A DNA stretch of 64,000 nucleotides from JAWQFO01 sp033436665 (lineage in GTDB: Bacteria; Pseudomonadota; Alphaproteobacteria; Rhodobacterales; Rhodobacteraceae): assembly GCF_033436665.1 (NCBI RefSeq), contig NZ_JAWQFO010000009.1:62001-126000 (forward strand), in the 5' to 3' direction. The notes under the pieces are model-generated. The model had not been told where the DNA came from. It searched no databases and saw nothing but the letters and a program-made list of their open reading frames with translations. The translations under genes and the position numbers were made by a program. This document shows positions 1-8,645 of the stretch, in pieces (position 1 is the stretch's first letter; every line of letters begins with the position of its first letter).

Positions 1-2
1 GC

Positions 3-962
3 TATGCCTGTGACATCACCCCGCTCATGTTCTGCCTGCCGAACGCCAGCTATACGGCAGATGCCAATATCGGCGACTCGATCCTGCTGCGCTCGGGCGG
101 CAACGGTGCGGCCTGGGGGCCCGGAGACTTCGGATTTCTCGACGTGACCGGCGCGCAGATCGATCCCGAGGGGCCCTGCGCCGGTCTCAACGGCGCGCAG
201 CTGACCGCCTGCGCCATCGCCGCCAGCGGAAATATAAGCGCCTGCTTCGCGCAGCGCGGAGTCGATATCGAACCGGGTCAGAAGGTCGGGATCGAGAATT
301 CCATCTTCAACACGCGCTTCGACATGTTCTCCGCGATGATGAGCGGCAAGAAGAACAACCCCGCCTACGCCCCGGGTCCCCACGTGGTGAAGGGTCTCAA
401 GAACAAGAGCGGCAACGGCCAGTGCGTCGGCAACAATTCCGAACCGACCGGCGACACGATGGCCTTCCCCGAGGACGACTGCTTTCCCACCTGTGCCAAC
501 GGCCGTTTCGGAGACGGTACCTGGACGGCCGGACGCCAGTCCTACGTCGACACCAACTATGACGGTACCGACCCCTTCGCCGGTGCGCCGGGCGTCGTGA
601 CCCGCTACGACTACTACCGCGCCGAGATCGCGGCGGCGGGTCCGGGCGGGCAGATCCTCGCACCGTCCAAGTCCGAAAGCGGACGCCCGCAATGCTCGAA
701 CAGCGTGATCAACGATCCCGACCGCCGGGTCTTCGTTGCCGCCGGCATCGACTGCGCCGCCAACCCGATCAACGGCGCTAAAACCGATGTTCCGGTCCGC
801 GAGTTCTTCCGGGTCTTCCTGCTGCGCCCGGTCGGCCATGCGGCGACCTCGCCGCCGAACTTCGACCTCTGGGTGGAGAACATTGGATCGGCCGGCGGCA
901 ATGGCGCAGGAGCGTCCTCGATCTCCGGCGTCTTCCGCGATGTCGTGCAGCTTTACCGGTGA
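3..962 (+). CDS. TadG-like pilus assembly protein, 3' part
   Basis: The frame is open from the left edge, so the start lies outside the window; about 319 C-terminal residues are visible. The protein is Cys-rich, with many scattered Cys that would suit disulfides in the periplasm, and has no transmembrane segment in the visible part. It ends in a GTGA overlap with the first TadE-like gene, and genes for TadE, TadZ, TadA, TadB and TadC follow. By position this is the TadG-type (Tad/vWA) minor component of a Flp pilus. The family call rests mainly on context, because the N-terminal membrane anchor that defines TadG is not in view. Confidence 0.7.
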   Translation, partial: YACDITPLMFCLPNASYTADANIGDSILLRSGGNGAAWGPGDFGFLDVTGAQIDPEGPCAGLNGAQLTACAIAASGNISACFAQRGVDIEPGQKVGIENSIFNTRFDMFSAMMSGKKNNPAYAPGPHVVKGLKNKSGNGQCVGNNSEPTGDTMAFPEDDCFPTCANGRFGDGTWTAGRQSYVDTNYDGTDPFAGAPGVVTRYDYYRAEIAAAGPGGQILAPSKSESGRPQCSNSVINDPDRRVFVAAGIDCAANPINGAKTDVPVREFFRVFLLRPVGHAATSPPNFDLWVENIGSAGGNGAGASSISGVFRDVVQLYR

Positions 963-1459
963 CCGCGATGCGCATGCCCGCCCGCCTCTCGATCTTCGCC
1001 CGCGCCGACAGCGGCGCCGTGCTGACCGAATTCGCCATCGTTCTGCCCCTGACGCTGCTGGTGTTCGGGCTGATCGTGGAGTCCGGGCGCATCCTGTGGT
1101 CCTACCAGTCCGCCGTCAGCGGTGTCCGCGATGCCTCGCGCTACCTGTCTCGTGTGGCGCCTCTCGACATCTGCGTCTCGGGCGGCTCGCTTGCCGCTTT
1201 CGAGGCGATGCTGGAAGACCGGATCGCGGAGACCATCGGCGGCAATCCCGCCTTTCCGGCGTCGGTCACGCTGACCGGCGTGAGCACCAGCGTCACCTGC
1301 GTGCCGGGCGGTTATCGCATCGACCCGGTGCCGGTGGCCGGGATCACGGCGGATGTCGAGGTGACATTCCCCTTCTCCGGCGCGATGAGCTTTTTCGGCG
1401 ACCTGCCCGACACCTTCACCGCGCAGGTCGAGTCCCGGTCGAGGATCTTCGGGCTGTGA
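959..1459 (+). CDS. tadE: TadE-like pseudopilin 1
   Basis: A 166-residue protein with a short basic leader, then a prepilin-type processing site: Gly followed by AVLTEF and a hydrophobic helix (residues about 19-45). In Tad systems the TadV peptidase cuts after this Gly, and TadE/TadF are minor pseudopilins needed for Flp pilus assembly. The rest is a short periplasmic domain with paired Cys. The start is taken as GTG at 959, overlapping the upstream stop as GTGA; an in-frame ATG at 968 is possible. It overlaps the next TadE-like gene in the same way, so the three genes are translationally coupled. Confidence 0.85.
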   Translation: MTAMRMPARLSIFARADSGAVLTEFAIVLPLTLLVFGLIVESGRILWSYQSAVSGVRDASRYLSRVAPLDICVSGGSLAAFEAMLEDRIAETIGGNPAFPASVTLTGVSTSVTCVPGGYRIDPVPVAGITADVEVTFPFSGAMSFFGDLPDTFTAQVESRSRIFGL

Positions 1460-2106
1460 CCGGCCGTGGCTTCATAGTGCGCCGCGGACTGCGGTTCCTG
1501 CGCGGCACGTCGGGGTCGGCGATGGTCGAATACGCGATCGTGCTGCCGCTGTTCTTGCTGATGGTCCTCGGCATCGTCGATTTCGGGCGCCTCGGGTCGG
1601 ACTACGTGATGGTCAAGAAGGCGCTGGAACGCGGCGTGCGCATCGCCGCCGTCCGCCCGGCGCTTTGCCCCGGTGTGCCGCAGACCCATGTGCGCGCATC
1701 GGTCCACCCGAACGTCACGCCGCCCAAGTTCGGCACCTCGTGCTCGGTGGGCGGTATCTGCGCCGACCCCGGCGCGATCAGCTGCGCGCTCGATCCGGCC
1801 ACTCCGGCCGGCGCGGAGATCTGGAACCGCATCGAAGCCGTCATGCCGAGCCTGGTCACCGCGCAGGATATCACGGTGACCTACGGCTTCGACGAGAACC
1901 TCGGCTTTCTCGGCGGGCCTTACGTGCCATCGGTCACGCTGTCGCTGCCGGAGGCCGATTTCGAATTCGTCACACCGCTCGGAGACCTCGCGACGGTCTT
2001 CACCGGCGCCGCCGATCCGAATGGCGCGCCAAACGGCACCATCGCCTTCCCGGACATGAGCGTCACGCTTCCCGGCGAGGATCTCAATCTCGGCACCAAT
2101 GGCTGA
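1456..2106 (+). CDS. TadE/TadF-like pseudopilin 2
   Basis: A 216-residue TadE-family protein read from GTG at 1456, which overlaps the stop of the preceding gene. The leader is basic; a Gly followed by SAMVEY and a hydrophobic helix (about residues 20-42) forms the pseudopilin cleavage and export region. The C-terminal two thirds is a periplasmic domain with several Cys (around residues 73, 95, 101 and 110). It is the second of two TadE-like genes in tandem, probably filling the TadF place. The same frame is open far upstream, but that stretch is the shadow of the TadG-like and TadE1 genes. The stop overlaps the start region of tadZ. Confidence 0.82.
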   Translation: MTGRGFIVRRGLRFLRGTSGSAMVEYAIVLPLFLLMVLGIVDFGRLGSDYVMVKKALERGVRIAAVRPALCPGVPQTHVRASVHPNVTPPKFGTSCSVGGICADPGAISCALDPATPAGAEIWNRIEAVMPSLVTAQDITVTYGFDENLGFLGGPYVPSVTLSLPEADFEFVTPLGDLATVFTGAADPNGAPNGTIAFPDMSVTLPGEDLNLGTNG

Positions 2107-2125
2107 ACCCCGAAAGGAGAATTCC

Positions 2126-3343
2126 ATGCTGCATGATTTCACGTCGCTCCTTCTGGTCACACCGGACGCGGCTCTTGGCGCAACGGTCGCGGGCTTGTTC
2201 CCGGGCGAGACCGGCATCCGGGTGACGCCGCGGATCAGCCGGCTGGCGGAGCTGGAAGGTGCCGTCGTCTCGCTCGCGGCTCAGCATGATGTGATCCTGT
2301 TCGATGCCGACGCGTGGGACGCGGCGGACATTGACGCGCTGGAACGCGCCTCCGCCGCGCGCACGCCCAACGCGCTGCTGATCGCGCTGACGCCGGACGA
2401 CCTGTCGCTGGCCAGCAGCCGCGCCCTGGGACGGGCGGGGGCCGACGATGTCATGCCGCGTGGCTGTGTGGCCGAGGAACTGGCCGGAACGATCGAAAGC
2501 TGGCGGCTTCGCCGCGCCGCACGCCTGCCCGCGGTCTGGGCCGGACAGGCCACCGTGGGCAAGGTGATCGCGGTGACCGGCTCGCGCGGGGGCGTCGGGA
2601 AATCGACGCTCGCGGTCAATCTCGCCGACGCCATGCAGTGCAAGAAGGGCTTTCGGAACAAGACGCCCACGGCTTCGGTCGCGGTGCTGGATCTCGACCT
2701 GCAATTCGGCTCTGTCGCATCGCTGCTCGACGTGGACGAGAACGACGGGCTCTACCGCATGGCGATGGAGGGCTCCGTTCCGGATCGCGAATTCGTCCGG
2801 GCCTGCGTCGAGACTTCCCGCTCGGGCCTGACGGTCCTGCCCGCGCCGACCCGATTCACCCCGCTCGACGCGCTCCAGCCCGAGCAGATCTCGGCGATCC
2901 TGAGCCTGCTCTGCGCCGAGCATGACTATGTCATCGTCGACATGCCGTCCGCGCTGGTTTCCTGGATGGAGCCTGTGCTGGCGCGCGCGAACCGGCTGTT
3001 TCTGGCCACCGACATCACCGTTCCGGCGGTGCGCACGAGCCGCAAGCTGATCGATTTCTACCGCGCCGAACAGCCGGGCCTCCAGATCGAGGTGGTCGTC
3101 ACGATGGAGAAGAAACCCCTGTTTCTCGCCCAGCACCACCGGGCCGCCATCAAGCTTCTGGACTGCGAATTCCATCACTGGGTGCCCTTCGATCGCAAAC
3201 CCGCGCGCGAGACGCTGGACCGCGGCAAGACTGTGTTCGAGTTCGCCCCGCACAGCGCCCTTGCCAAGTCGATCCGCAGCCTCGCGCAGGCGACCGTCAA
3301 GGATCTGCCGCTGCGCGCCTCCGCCCCGATCGCGGCCGAATGA
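2126..3343 (+). CDS. tadZ: TadZ/CpaE-like pilus localisation ATPase
   Basis: A 405-residue protein with an N-terminal receiver-like domain (about 1-130) and a ParA/MinD-type ATPase domain from about residue 148. The deviant Walker A reads GSRGGVGKST, followed by a strand ending LDLDLQFG. TadZ/CpaE proteins mark the pole or site where the Tad secretion machine assembles. The start is placed at ATG 2126, preceded by AAAGGAG at good spacing, rather than the upstream in-frame ATG at 2099 that overlaps the TadE-like gene. It lies 46 bp before tadA. Confidence 0.9.
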   Translation: MLHDFTSLLLVTPDAALGATVAGLFPGETGIRVTPRISRLAELEGAVVSLAAQHDVILFDADAWDAADIDALERASAARTPNALLIALTPDDLSLASSRALGRAGADDVMPRGCVAEELAGTIESWRLRRAARLPAVWAGQATVGKVIAVTGSRGGVGKSTLAVNLADAMQCKKGFRNKTPTASVAVLDLDLQFGSVASLLDVDENDGLYRMAMEGSVPDREFVRACVETSRSGLTVLPAPTRFTPLDALQPEQISAILSLLCAEHDYVIVDMPSALVSWMEPVLARANRLFLATDITVPAVRTSRKLIDFYRAEQPGLQIEVVVTMEKKPLFLAQHHRAAIKLLDCEFHHWVPFDRKPARETLDRGKTVFEFAPHSALAKSIRSLAQATVKDLPLRASAPIAAE

Positions 3344-3389
3344 CATTTGCCCGACGCCAGATTTGAGAACGAGATAAGGAAACCCAGGG

Positions 3390-4769
3390 ATGTTTCGAGA
3401 ATTTGCCCGCCCCAAGCCGAAAGCAGCGGATCAGTCGGCCGAGATCATCGACATCGGTACCGCGGCGCCGATCAAGCCCGAGACCTCGGTCGAGGACGAA
3501 GCCGAGCGGGATCGGCTCGATCTCAAGAGCCGGCTGCATGATCACCTTCTGGACCGTCTCAACCTTGCCATCCTCGACAAGATCGAGACGTCGGAGTTGC
3601 GGCGCGAGGTGTCGAACCTGGTCCAGAGCGTTTTGAAAAGCGAAGGCCGCCCGCTGATGGCGGACGAGTTCAAGGCGATGGTCGAAGAGCTTCTGCACGA
3701 GGTGCTGGGGCTTGGCCCGCTCGAGCCGCTTCTGGCCGATGGCACAATCAACGACATCCTCGTGAACGCCCATGACAAGGTCTATGTCGAACGCCACGGG
3801 ATCCTGGAGCGCTCGTCCTGCCGGTTCCGCGACGAACGCCACCTGCTGCGGGTCATCGACAAGATCGTCTCGAGCATCGGCCGCCGCATCGACGAAAGCC
3901 AGCCCTGGGTCGACGCGCGCCTCGCCGACGGCAGCCGGGTGAACGCCATCATTCGCCCCTGCGCCGTCGACGGCCCGTCGGTGTCGATCCGCAAGTTCTC
4001 GCGCGTGCCGCTGACCATGCAGAGCCTCGTCGAGAAAGGCGCGCTGAACGAGGATGCGGCGCGGTTACTCCAGGCGCTGGTCGACGCCAAGCTCAATATC
4101 CTGATCTCGGGCGGCACGGGATCGGGCAAGACCACCATGCTGAACGCGATGTCGGCGTTCATCGGCCCCGCCGAGCGCATCGTGACCATCGAGGACGCCG
4201 CCGAACTGCAGCTTCAGCAGGAGCATGTCCTGCGGCTCGAGACGCGGCCCGAAAGCCCGAACGGCACCGGGGCCGTGCACCAGCGTGACCTGCTCAAGAA
4301 CGCGCTGAGGATGCGTCCGGACCGGATCATCGTCGGCGAGGTGCGCGGTCCGGAAGCCTTCGACATGCTACAGGCGATGAACACCGGCCACGACGGGTCG
4401 ATGACGACCGTGCATGCCAACACCGCGCGCGACGCCATCAGCCGGGTCGAGCAGATGGTGCAGATGACCGGCATGGAACTGCCGCATTCCACGATCCGTG
4501 CCACCATCGCCTCGGCCCTGCACTTCGTGGTCCAGCTCAACCGCCTGTCGGACGGCTCGCGGCGGGTGATGGCGATCTCCGAGATCACCGGAATGGAAGG
4601 CGATATCCCGACGATGCAGGACATCTTCGTGTTCCGAAGGACCGGCAAGGACGAGGCCGGACGCATCACCGGCGAGTTCCACGCGACCGGCATCCGCCCG
4701 AAGTCGATGTCGGTACTTGAGGCCGCCGGTATCGACCTGTCGTCGATTTCCTTCGCGCGGAGGCGCTGA
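3390..4769 (+). CDS. tadA: TadA/CpaF secretion ATPase
   Basis: A 459-residue type II/IV secretion ATPase that powers Flp pilus assembly at the inner membrane. The N-terminal 100 residues are charged. The conserved block before the P-loop (GPLEPLL, then VYVERHG) is present. Walker A GGTGSGKT is at residues 241-248, then the Asp box TIEDAAELQL, the Walker B region PDRIIVGEVRG and the His box GSMTTVHANT. Length and motif order are those of full-length CpaF. A single base separates its stop from tadB. Confidence 0.95.
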   Translation: MFREFARPKPKAADQSAEIIDIGTAAPIKPETSVEDEAERDRLDLKSRLHDHLLDRLNLAILDKIETSELRREVSNLVQSVLKSEGRPLMADEFKAMVEELLHEVLGLGPLEPLLADGTINDILVNAHDKVYVERHGILERSSCRFRDERHLLRVIDKIVSSIGRRIDESQPWVDARLADGSRVNAIIRPCAVDGPSVSIRKFSRVPLTMQSLVEKGALNEDAARLLQALVDAKLNILISGGTGSGKTTMLNAMSAFIGPAERIVTIEDAAELQLQQEHVLRLETRPESPNGTGAVHQRDLLKNALRMRPDRIIVGEVRGPEAFDMLQAMNTGHDGSMTTVHANTARDAISRVEQMVQMTGMELPHSTIRATIASALHFVVQLNRLSDGSRRVMAISEITGMEGDIPTMQDIFVFRRTGKDEAGRITGEFHATGIRPKSMSVLEAAGIDLSSISFARRR

Positions 4770-4770
4770 G

Positions 4771-5805
4771 ATGGAAATCGACCTGTCCTTCCTCGGGTTC
4801 GACCCGATCCGTATCGACCCTCTCGCGTGGATCAACCAGCTGACCGCCGAAACCCTGAACGTGCAGCTGATGATGTACGTCAGCGTCTTCGTCGGCGCCT
4901 TGCTGGCCTTCGAAGGGCTGCGTCAGCTTCTGTCGCGTTCGGAACAGAGGTCCGAGGCGCGCAACCGGCGCATGCGGATGATGCATGCGGGCCGATCCAC
5001 CGAGGACATCCTCGCCGTGCTCAAGCCGGAACGGAACCAGGGCGTGCTTGGCAATCTGCCGATCGTGGGCGATCTGCGCGCGACGATGTCGAAGGCCGGG
5101 TTGACGATGCCTCCGGCGCTTTTCGTGGCGCTTTCGATCATCGGGATGATCGTGTTCGGGGTCGCTGCCGCGACCGTGCTGGGTCCGGTGGTGGCCGTGC
5201 CACTGGCGGTCGCGCTGTTCGGCGCCCTGCCGCTGATCCTCGTACGCGCGGCCTGCCAACGGCGCATGGACCAGTTCGTGCGACAACTGCCCGACGCGCT
5301 CGAGCTGATGGCGCGCGGTCTCAAGGTCGGCCACCCGCTCAACACCACCATCCGCAGCGTCGCGACCGAAATGCCAGACCCGATCGCATCCGAGTTCGGC
5401 GTCGTGATGGACCAGATCGCCTATGGCGACGATCTGACCGACGCCTTCCGCGAGATGGCCGACCGTATCGATCTCGAGGATGTGCGTTACCTGTCGGTGT
5501 CCATCGGGATCCAGCACGGCGCGGGCGGCGATCTCGCCCGCGTTCTGATGACGCTCGGCCGCGTGATCCGCAACCGGCTGTCGATGCGCCGGCGCATCCG
5601 CGCGATCTCGTCCGAGGGTCGGCTCTCGGCGTACTTCCTGTCGGTGATCCCGGTGGTGATCTTCGTTTTCACCTCCGTCACCGCGCCCAGCTACTACGGC
5701 GACGTGATGGACGATCCGCTGTTCCCGCCGATCGCGGTGGCCGTGGTGATCCTCGTGGTGTTGAACGCGATCGTTCTGCGCCGCCTCGTCAACTTTCGCA
5801 TCTAG
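4771..5805 (+). CDS. tadB: TadB inner-membrane pilus assembly protein
   Basis: A 344-residue polytopic membrane protein of the type II secretion F (GspF) superfamily. It has an N-terminal membrane segment (about 25-45), two adjacent helices near 110-160, a cytoplasmic T2SSF domain containing LPDALELMARGLKVG, and two C-terminal helices. TadB and TadC form the inner-membrane platform on which TadA acts. ATG 4771 has GGAGG upstream inside the end of tadA. The frame continues upstream, but those residues lie within tadA. Confidence 0.93.
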   Translation: MEIDLSFLGFDPIRIDPLAWINQLTAETLNVQLMMYVSVFVGALLAFEGLRQLLSRSEQRSEARNRRMRMMHAGRSTEDILAVLKPERNQGVLGNLPIVGDLRATMSKAGLTMPPALFVALSIIGMIVFGVAAATVLGPVVAVPLAVALFGALPLILVRAACQRRMDQFVRQLPDALELMARGLKVGHPLNTTIRSVATEMPDPIASEFGVVMDQIAYGDDLTDAFREMADRIDLEDVRYLSVSIGIQHGAGGDLARVLMTLGRVIRNRLSMRRRIRAISSEGRLSAYFLSVIPVVIFVFTSVTAPSYYGDVMDDPLFPPIAVAVVILVVLNAIVLRRLVNFRI

Positions 5806-5817
5806 GGAGACGGACCG

Positions 5818-6813
5818 ATGCTTTCAGCAATGCTTTCCAGCCTAGGCCCCGACACCGTGCAGATCCTGCTGCTGGCCGGGATCGGCGTCGGCGTTCTGCT
5901 GGCCGTCCTCGGGATCGGTCGCGCGATCAGCGACCCGACACCGGCGGCGGCACGGATTGCCGGCACCTCCGGCGTCACGGCGGCGGGCTACCGGAGCGAT
6001 CTCATCAAGCTGGCGCAATCCGATCCGAGCGGCGTTCTGGCCGCATTCAGTCCGACCAGCGACAGCGAACGGCTGCAGGTGAGCCAGGCGCTGGCCCGCG
6101 CCGGGTTCCGGGGCGCCAACGCGCCTGCGGTCTTCTATGCCACGCGGCTCGTGCTCGGTCTCGGCCTGCCCGGTGCCTTCGTCGGACTGCTGGCGCTTGC
6201 CGGAAGCGACTTCAACTGGTTTCCGATTGGCTTGCGCGACCTTCTGAACGGCCTGTCGGGCTTTGCCATTCTGCAGGTGCTGGCCATCCTCGCGGCGATC
6301 GGGTTCTTCGGCCCGGCGATCTGGCTGCGCGGCCTGATTGAGGAGCGCAAGCGCAAGATCGAGGACGCCTTTCCGAACACGCTGGACCTGATCCAGATCG
6401 CCGTCGAGGCGGGTCTCGCCTTCGATGCCGCAATGACCCGCGTTGCCACCGAAATCCACGGGGTCGCACCGGATATCGCTGAGGAGTTGCTGGTCGCGCA
6501 AAGCGAGATCCAGGCCGGGCGCGGGCGCGACAAGGCGCTGATGGCGATGGGTCGCCGCACCGGCGTCGAGGAGGTATCGGCTTTCGCCCAAGTCGTTCTG
6601 CAATCGATGCAGTTCGGCACGTCGATCTCGGATGCGCTGACCGTCTATTCCGACGAGATGCGCCTCAAGCGCGAGTTGAAAGCTCAGGAAAAGGCCAACA
6701 AGCTGCCGGTCCAGATGTCCGGCGCGATGGCGATCATGATGCTTCCGGCGATCCTGTCGCTGACGCTCGGGCCGGTGGTGATCCGGTACATCAACTACTT
6801 TGCCGGCGGCTGA
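5818..6813 (+). CDS. tadC: TadC inner-membrane pilus assembly protein
   Basis: A 331-residue paralogue of TadB with the same T2SSF fold. Hydrophobic segments lie near the N-terminus, around 105-130, around 145-170 and at the C-terminus, with a cytoplasmic domain containing FPNTLDLIQIAVEAGLAFDAA. It pairs with TadB in the pilus platform. AGGGAG lies 9 bases before the ATG. It is the last recognisable Tad gene here; a TadD-type TPR lipoprotein, common after TadC, is not present before the next gene. Confidence 0.93.
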   Translation: MLSAMLSSLGPDTVQILLLAGIGVGVLLAVLGIGRAISDPTPAAARIAGTSGVTAAGYRSDLIKLAQSDPSGVLAAFSPTSDSERLQVSQALARAGFRGANAPAVFYATRLVLGLGLPGAFVGLLALAGSDFNWFPIGLRDLLNGLSGFAILQVLAILAAIGFFGPAIWLRGLIEERKRKIEDAFPNTLDLIQIAVEAGLAFDAAMTRVATEIHGVAPDIAEELLVAQSEIQAGRGRDKALMAMGRRTGVEEVSAFAQVVLQSMQFGTSISDALTVYSDEMRLKRELKAQEKANKLPVQMSGAMAIMMLPAILSLTLGPVVIRYINYFAGG

Positions 6814-6879
6814 GCGACTGGTTCCGCAGTATTTGAACGCCAGACCATTTTCATGACTATTCCATTTCAGGAGAAACCG

Positions 6880-7416
6880 ATGCTCGACGAGACCGATGAG
6901 ACCGTCATTCGCAGGGTGATGCGCGACGCCCGACCGGGCGCCTCCGCGCAATCCGCCAGGCCGCGGCGGGCCTCCGAGAAACTCGCCTGGACTTTGCCCG
7001 GCTTCTGCGCCAACGCAAGGGTGCAGACCTCCTTTGGCCACGTGCCGATCGAAGCGCTCAGACCGCACGACCCGGTGCGCACCAAGGCCGGCGACTATCT
7101 GGCCGTCGCATGGGTCGACCGCATCCAGCTTGACGCCGAATTCCTGATGCTGCACCCGGCGGCCTACCCGGTGCGCCTTCCCGCGGGCTGTATTGATCGC
7201 GGCGTGCCGTGCCGCGACATCCTGCTATCGACAGCCCAGGTGCTGCACCTGCCGCACCGGACCGGCGCAAACGCGCGCTGCACGGCTGCCACACTGGTCG
7301 GGCGGCGGCGGATCCGGCGCGAAGCCGTGCCGTCGCTGACCTACTTCATGTTCCATTGCGGCAGACCCGCGACCGTCTGGGTCGACGGGCTCTGGGTCGA
7401 CACCGCGCCCGACTGA
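6880..7416 (+). CDS. Hint-domain (Hedgehog/intein-type) protein
   Basis: A 178-residue protein matching the Hint_2-type domain common in Rhodobacterales. From residue 50 it has LPGFCANARVQTSFGHVPIEALRPHD, split here as LPGFCANARVQTS and FGHVPIEALRPHD, corresponding to the usual block of a catalytic Cys followed by a G-x-x-x-VE-x-L-x-x-GD element. A later LSTAQVLHL stretch resembles the usual LSPQH block with the His displaced. There is no signal peptide and no other domain. CAGGAG precedes ATG 6880; an ATG at 6853 is in frame but lacks a good ribosome site. It lies 66 bp after tadC, on the same strand. Function is unknown; whether it self-cleaves cannot be told. Confidence 0.7.
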   Translation: MLDETDETVIRRVMRDARPGASAQSARPRRASEKLAWTLPGFCANARVQTSFGHVPIEALRPHDPVRTKAGDYLAVAWVDRIQLDAEFLMLHPAAYPVRLPAGCIDRGVPCRDILLSTAQVLHLPHRTGANARCTAATLVGRRRIRREAVPSLTYFMFHCGRPATVWVDGLWVDTAPD

Positions 7417-7501
7417 CCGCGCCCGGCGCGTGTCCCGGCTGGATCGTGGCGGGCGGGCGGTGTAGCGTCCATCCGGAAGTCCAGAGCGACGAGGGAACCC
7501 C

Positions 7502-8602
7502 GTGTCGAAAATCCAGTCCGTCGGCGTTCGCCGGTTCGAGGTGCCGCTGGCCGAGGTGCTGAGTGACGCCAAGCATGGCGACCACACCCATTTCGAGCTC
7601 GTGACGGTCACGATCCGCACCGCCGACGGGGTCGAGGGAACCGGCTATACCTATACCGGCGGCAAGGGCGGTCACGCCATCGCGGCGATGATCGAGCACG
7701 ACCTCGCGCCTTTTCTCGTTGGACGTGACGCGACACGGATCGACGAGCTTTACGACGGCATGCAGTGGCACGTGCATTACGTGGCGCGCGGCGGCGTGGC
7801 CTCTTTCGCGATTTCCGCCATCGACATCGCGCTGTGGGACCTGCGCGGCAAGACGACGGGTCAGCCGCTTGTCGCGATGGCCGGCGGGGCAGGCGACCGC
7901 TGCCGCGCCTACGCGGGCGGCATCGACCTCAACTTTCCGCTGCCGAAGCTTCTGGACAGCATTCGCGGCTACCTCGGGCGCGGCTTCAACGCCGTCAAGA
8001 TCAAGATCGGTCAGCCGACCCTCGAAGAGGACGTGCAGCGCATCGCCGCGGTGCGCGCGCTGATCGGCCCGGAGGTCACCTTCATGGTCGATGCCAACTA
8101 CGCGATGAGCGTCGACCAGGCGATCGAGGCCGCGATGGCCTTCGAGCCCTACGATATCGCCTGGTTCGAGGAGCCGACGATTCCCGACGACTACAAGGGC
8201 TACGCGCGCATCGCGAGCGAGACGACGATCCCGCTGGCGATGGGTGAGAACCTGCACACGATCCACGAGTTCGAATACGCCTTCGAGGACGCCGCTTTGG
8301 GCTACATCCAGCCCGATGCGTCGAACTGCGGTGGGATCACCGGCTGGCTGCGCGTCGCGGAGCTGTCCCGCAAGCACGGTTTGCCGGTCTGCAGCCACGG
8401 CATGCAGGAGTTACACGTGAGCCTTCTGTCGGCGCAGCCCAACGCAGGCTGGCTCGAGGTGCATTCCTTCCCGATCGACCAGTACACCCGGCGGCCGCTG
8501 GTCATCGAGGATCACCTGGCCGTGGCACCGCGCGACCCCGGAACCGGCGTGGACTTCGATTGGGACAAGCTCGCGAGCGTGGACGGACAGCGCGCAGGCT
8601 GA
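7502..8602 (+). CDS. Mandelate racemase/muconate lactonizing family enzyme
   Basis: A 366-residue enolase superfamily enzyme. The catalytic set of the mandelate racemase subgroup is complete and in register with mandelate racemase plus two: K166-x-K168, metal ligands D197, E223 and E249, and the D272-H299 dyad. Such enzymes abstract an alpha proton from a carboxylate, and most are sugar-acid dehydratases or epimerases; the substrate cannot be named from sequence. The start is GTG 7502 with AGGGA upstream. It stands alone between the Tad/Hint genes and cysK, whose 3' end faces it across 43 bp. Confidence 0.88.
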   Translation: MSKIQSVGVRRFEVPLAEVLSDAKHGDHTHFELVTVTIRTADGVEGTGYTYTGGKGGHAIAAMIEHDLAPFLVGRDATRIDELYDGMQWHVHYVARGGVASFAISAIDIALWDLRGKTTGQPLVAMAGGAGDRCRAYAGGIDLNFPLPKLLDSIRGYLGRGFNAVKIKIGQPTLEEDVQRIAAVRALIGPEVTFMVDANYAMSVDQAIEAAMAFEPYDIAWFEEPTIPDDYKGYARIASETTIPLAMGENLHTIHEFEYAFEDAALGYIQPDASNCGGITGWLRVAELSRKHGLPVCSHGMQELHVSLLSAQPNAGWLEVHSFPIDQYTRRPLVIEDHLAVAPRDPGTGVDFDWDKLASVDGQRAG

Positions 8603-8645
8603 CGCCCCCGGGCGTCTTGACCGCGCGCGACCCGCCTGCCGCCGC

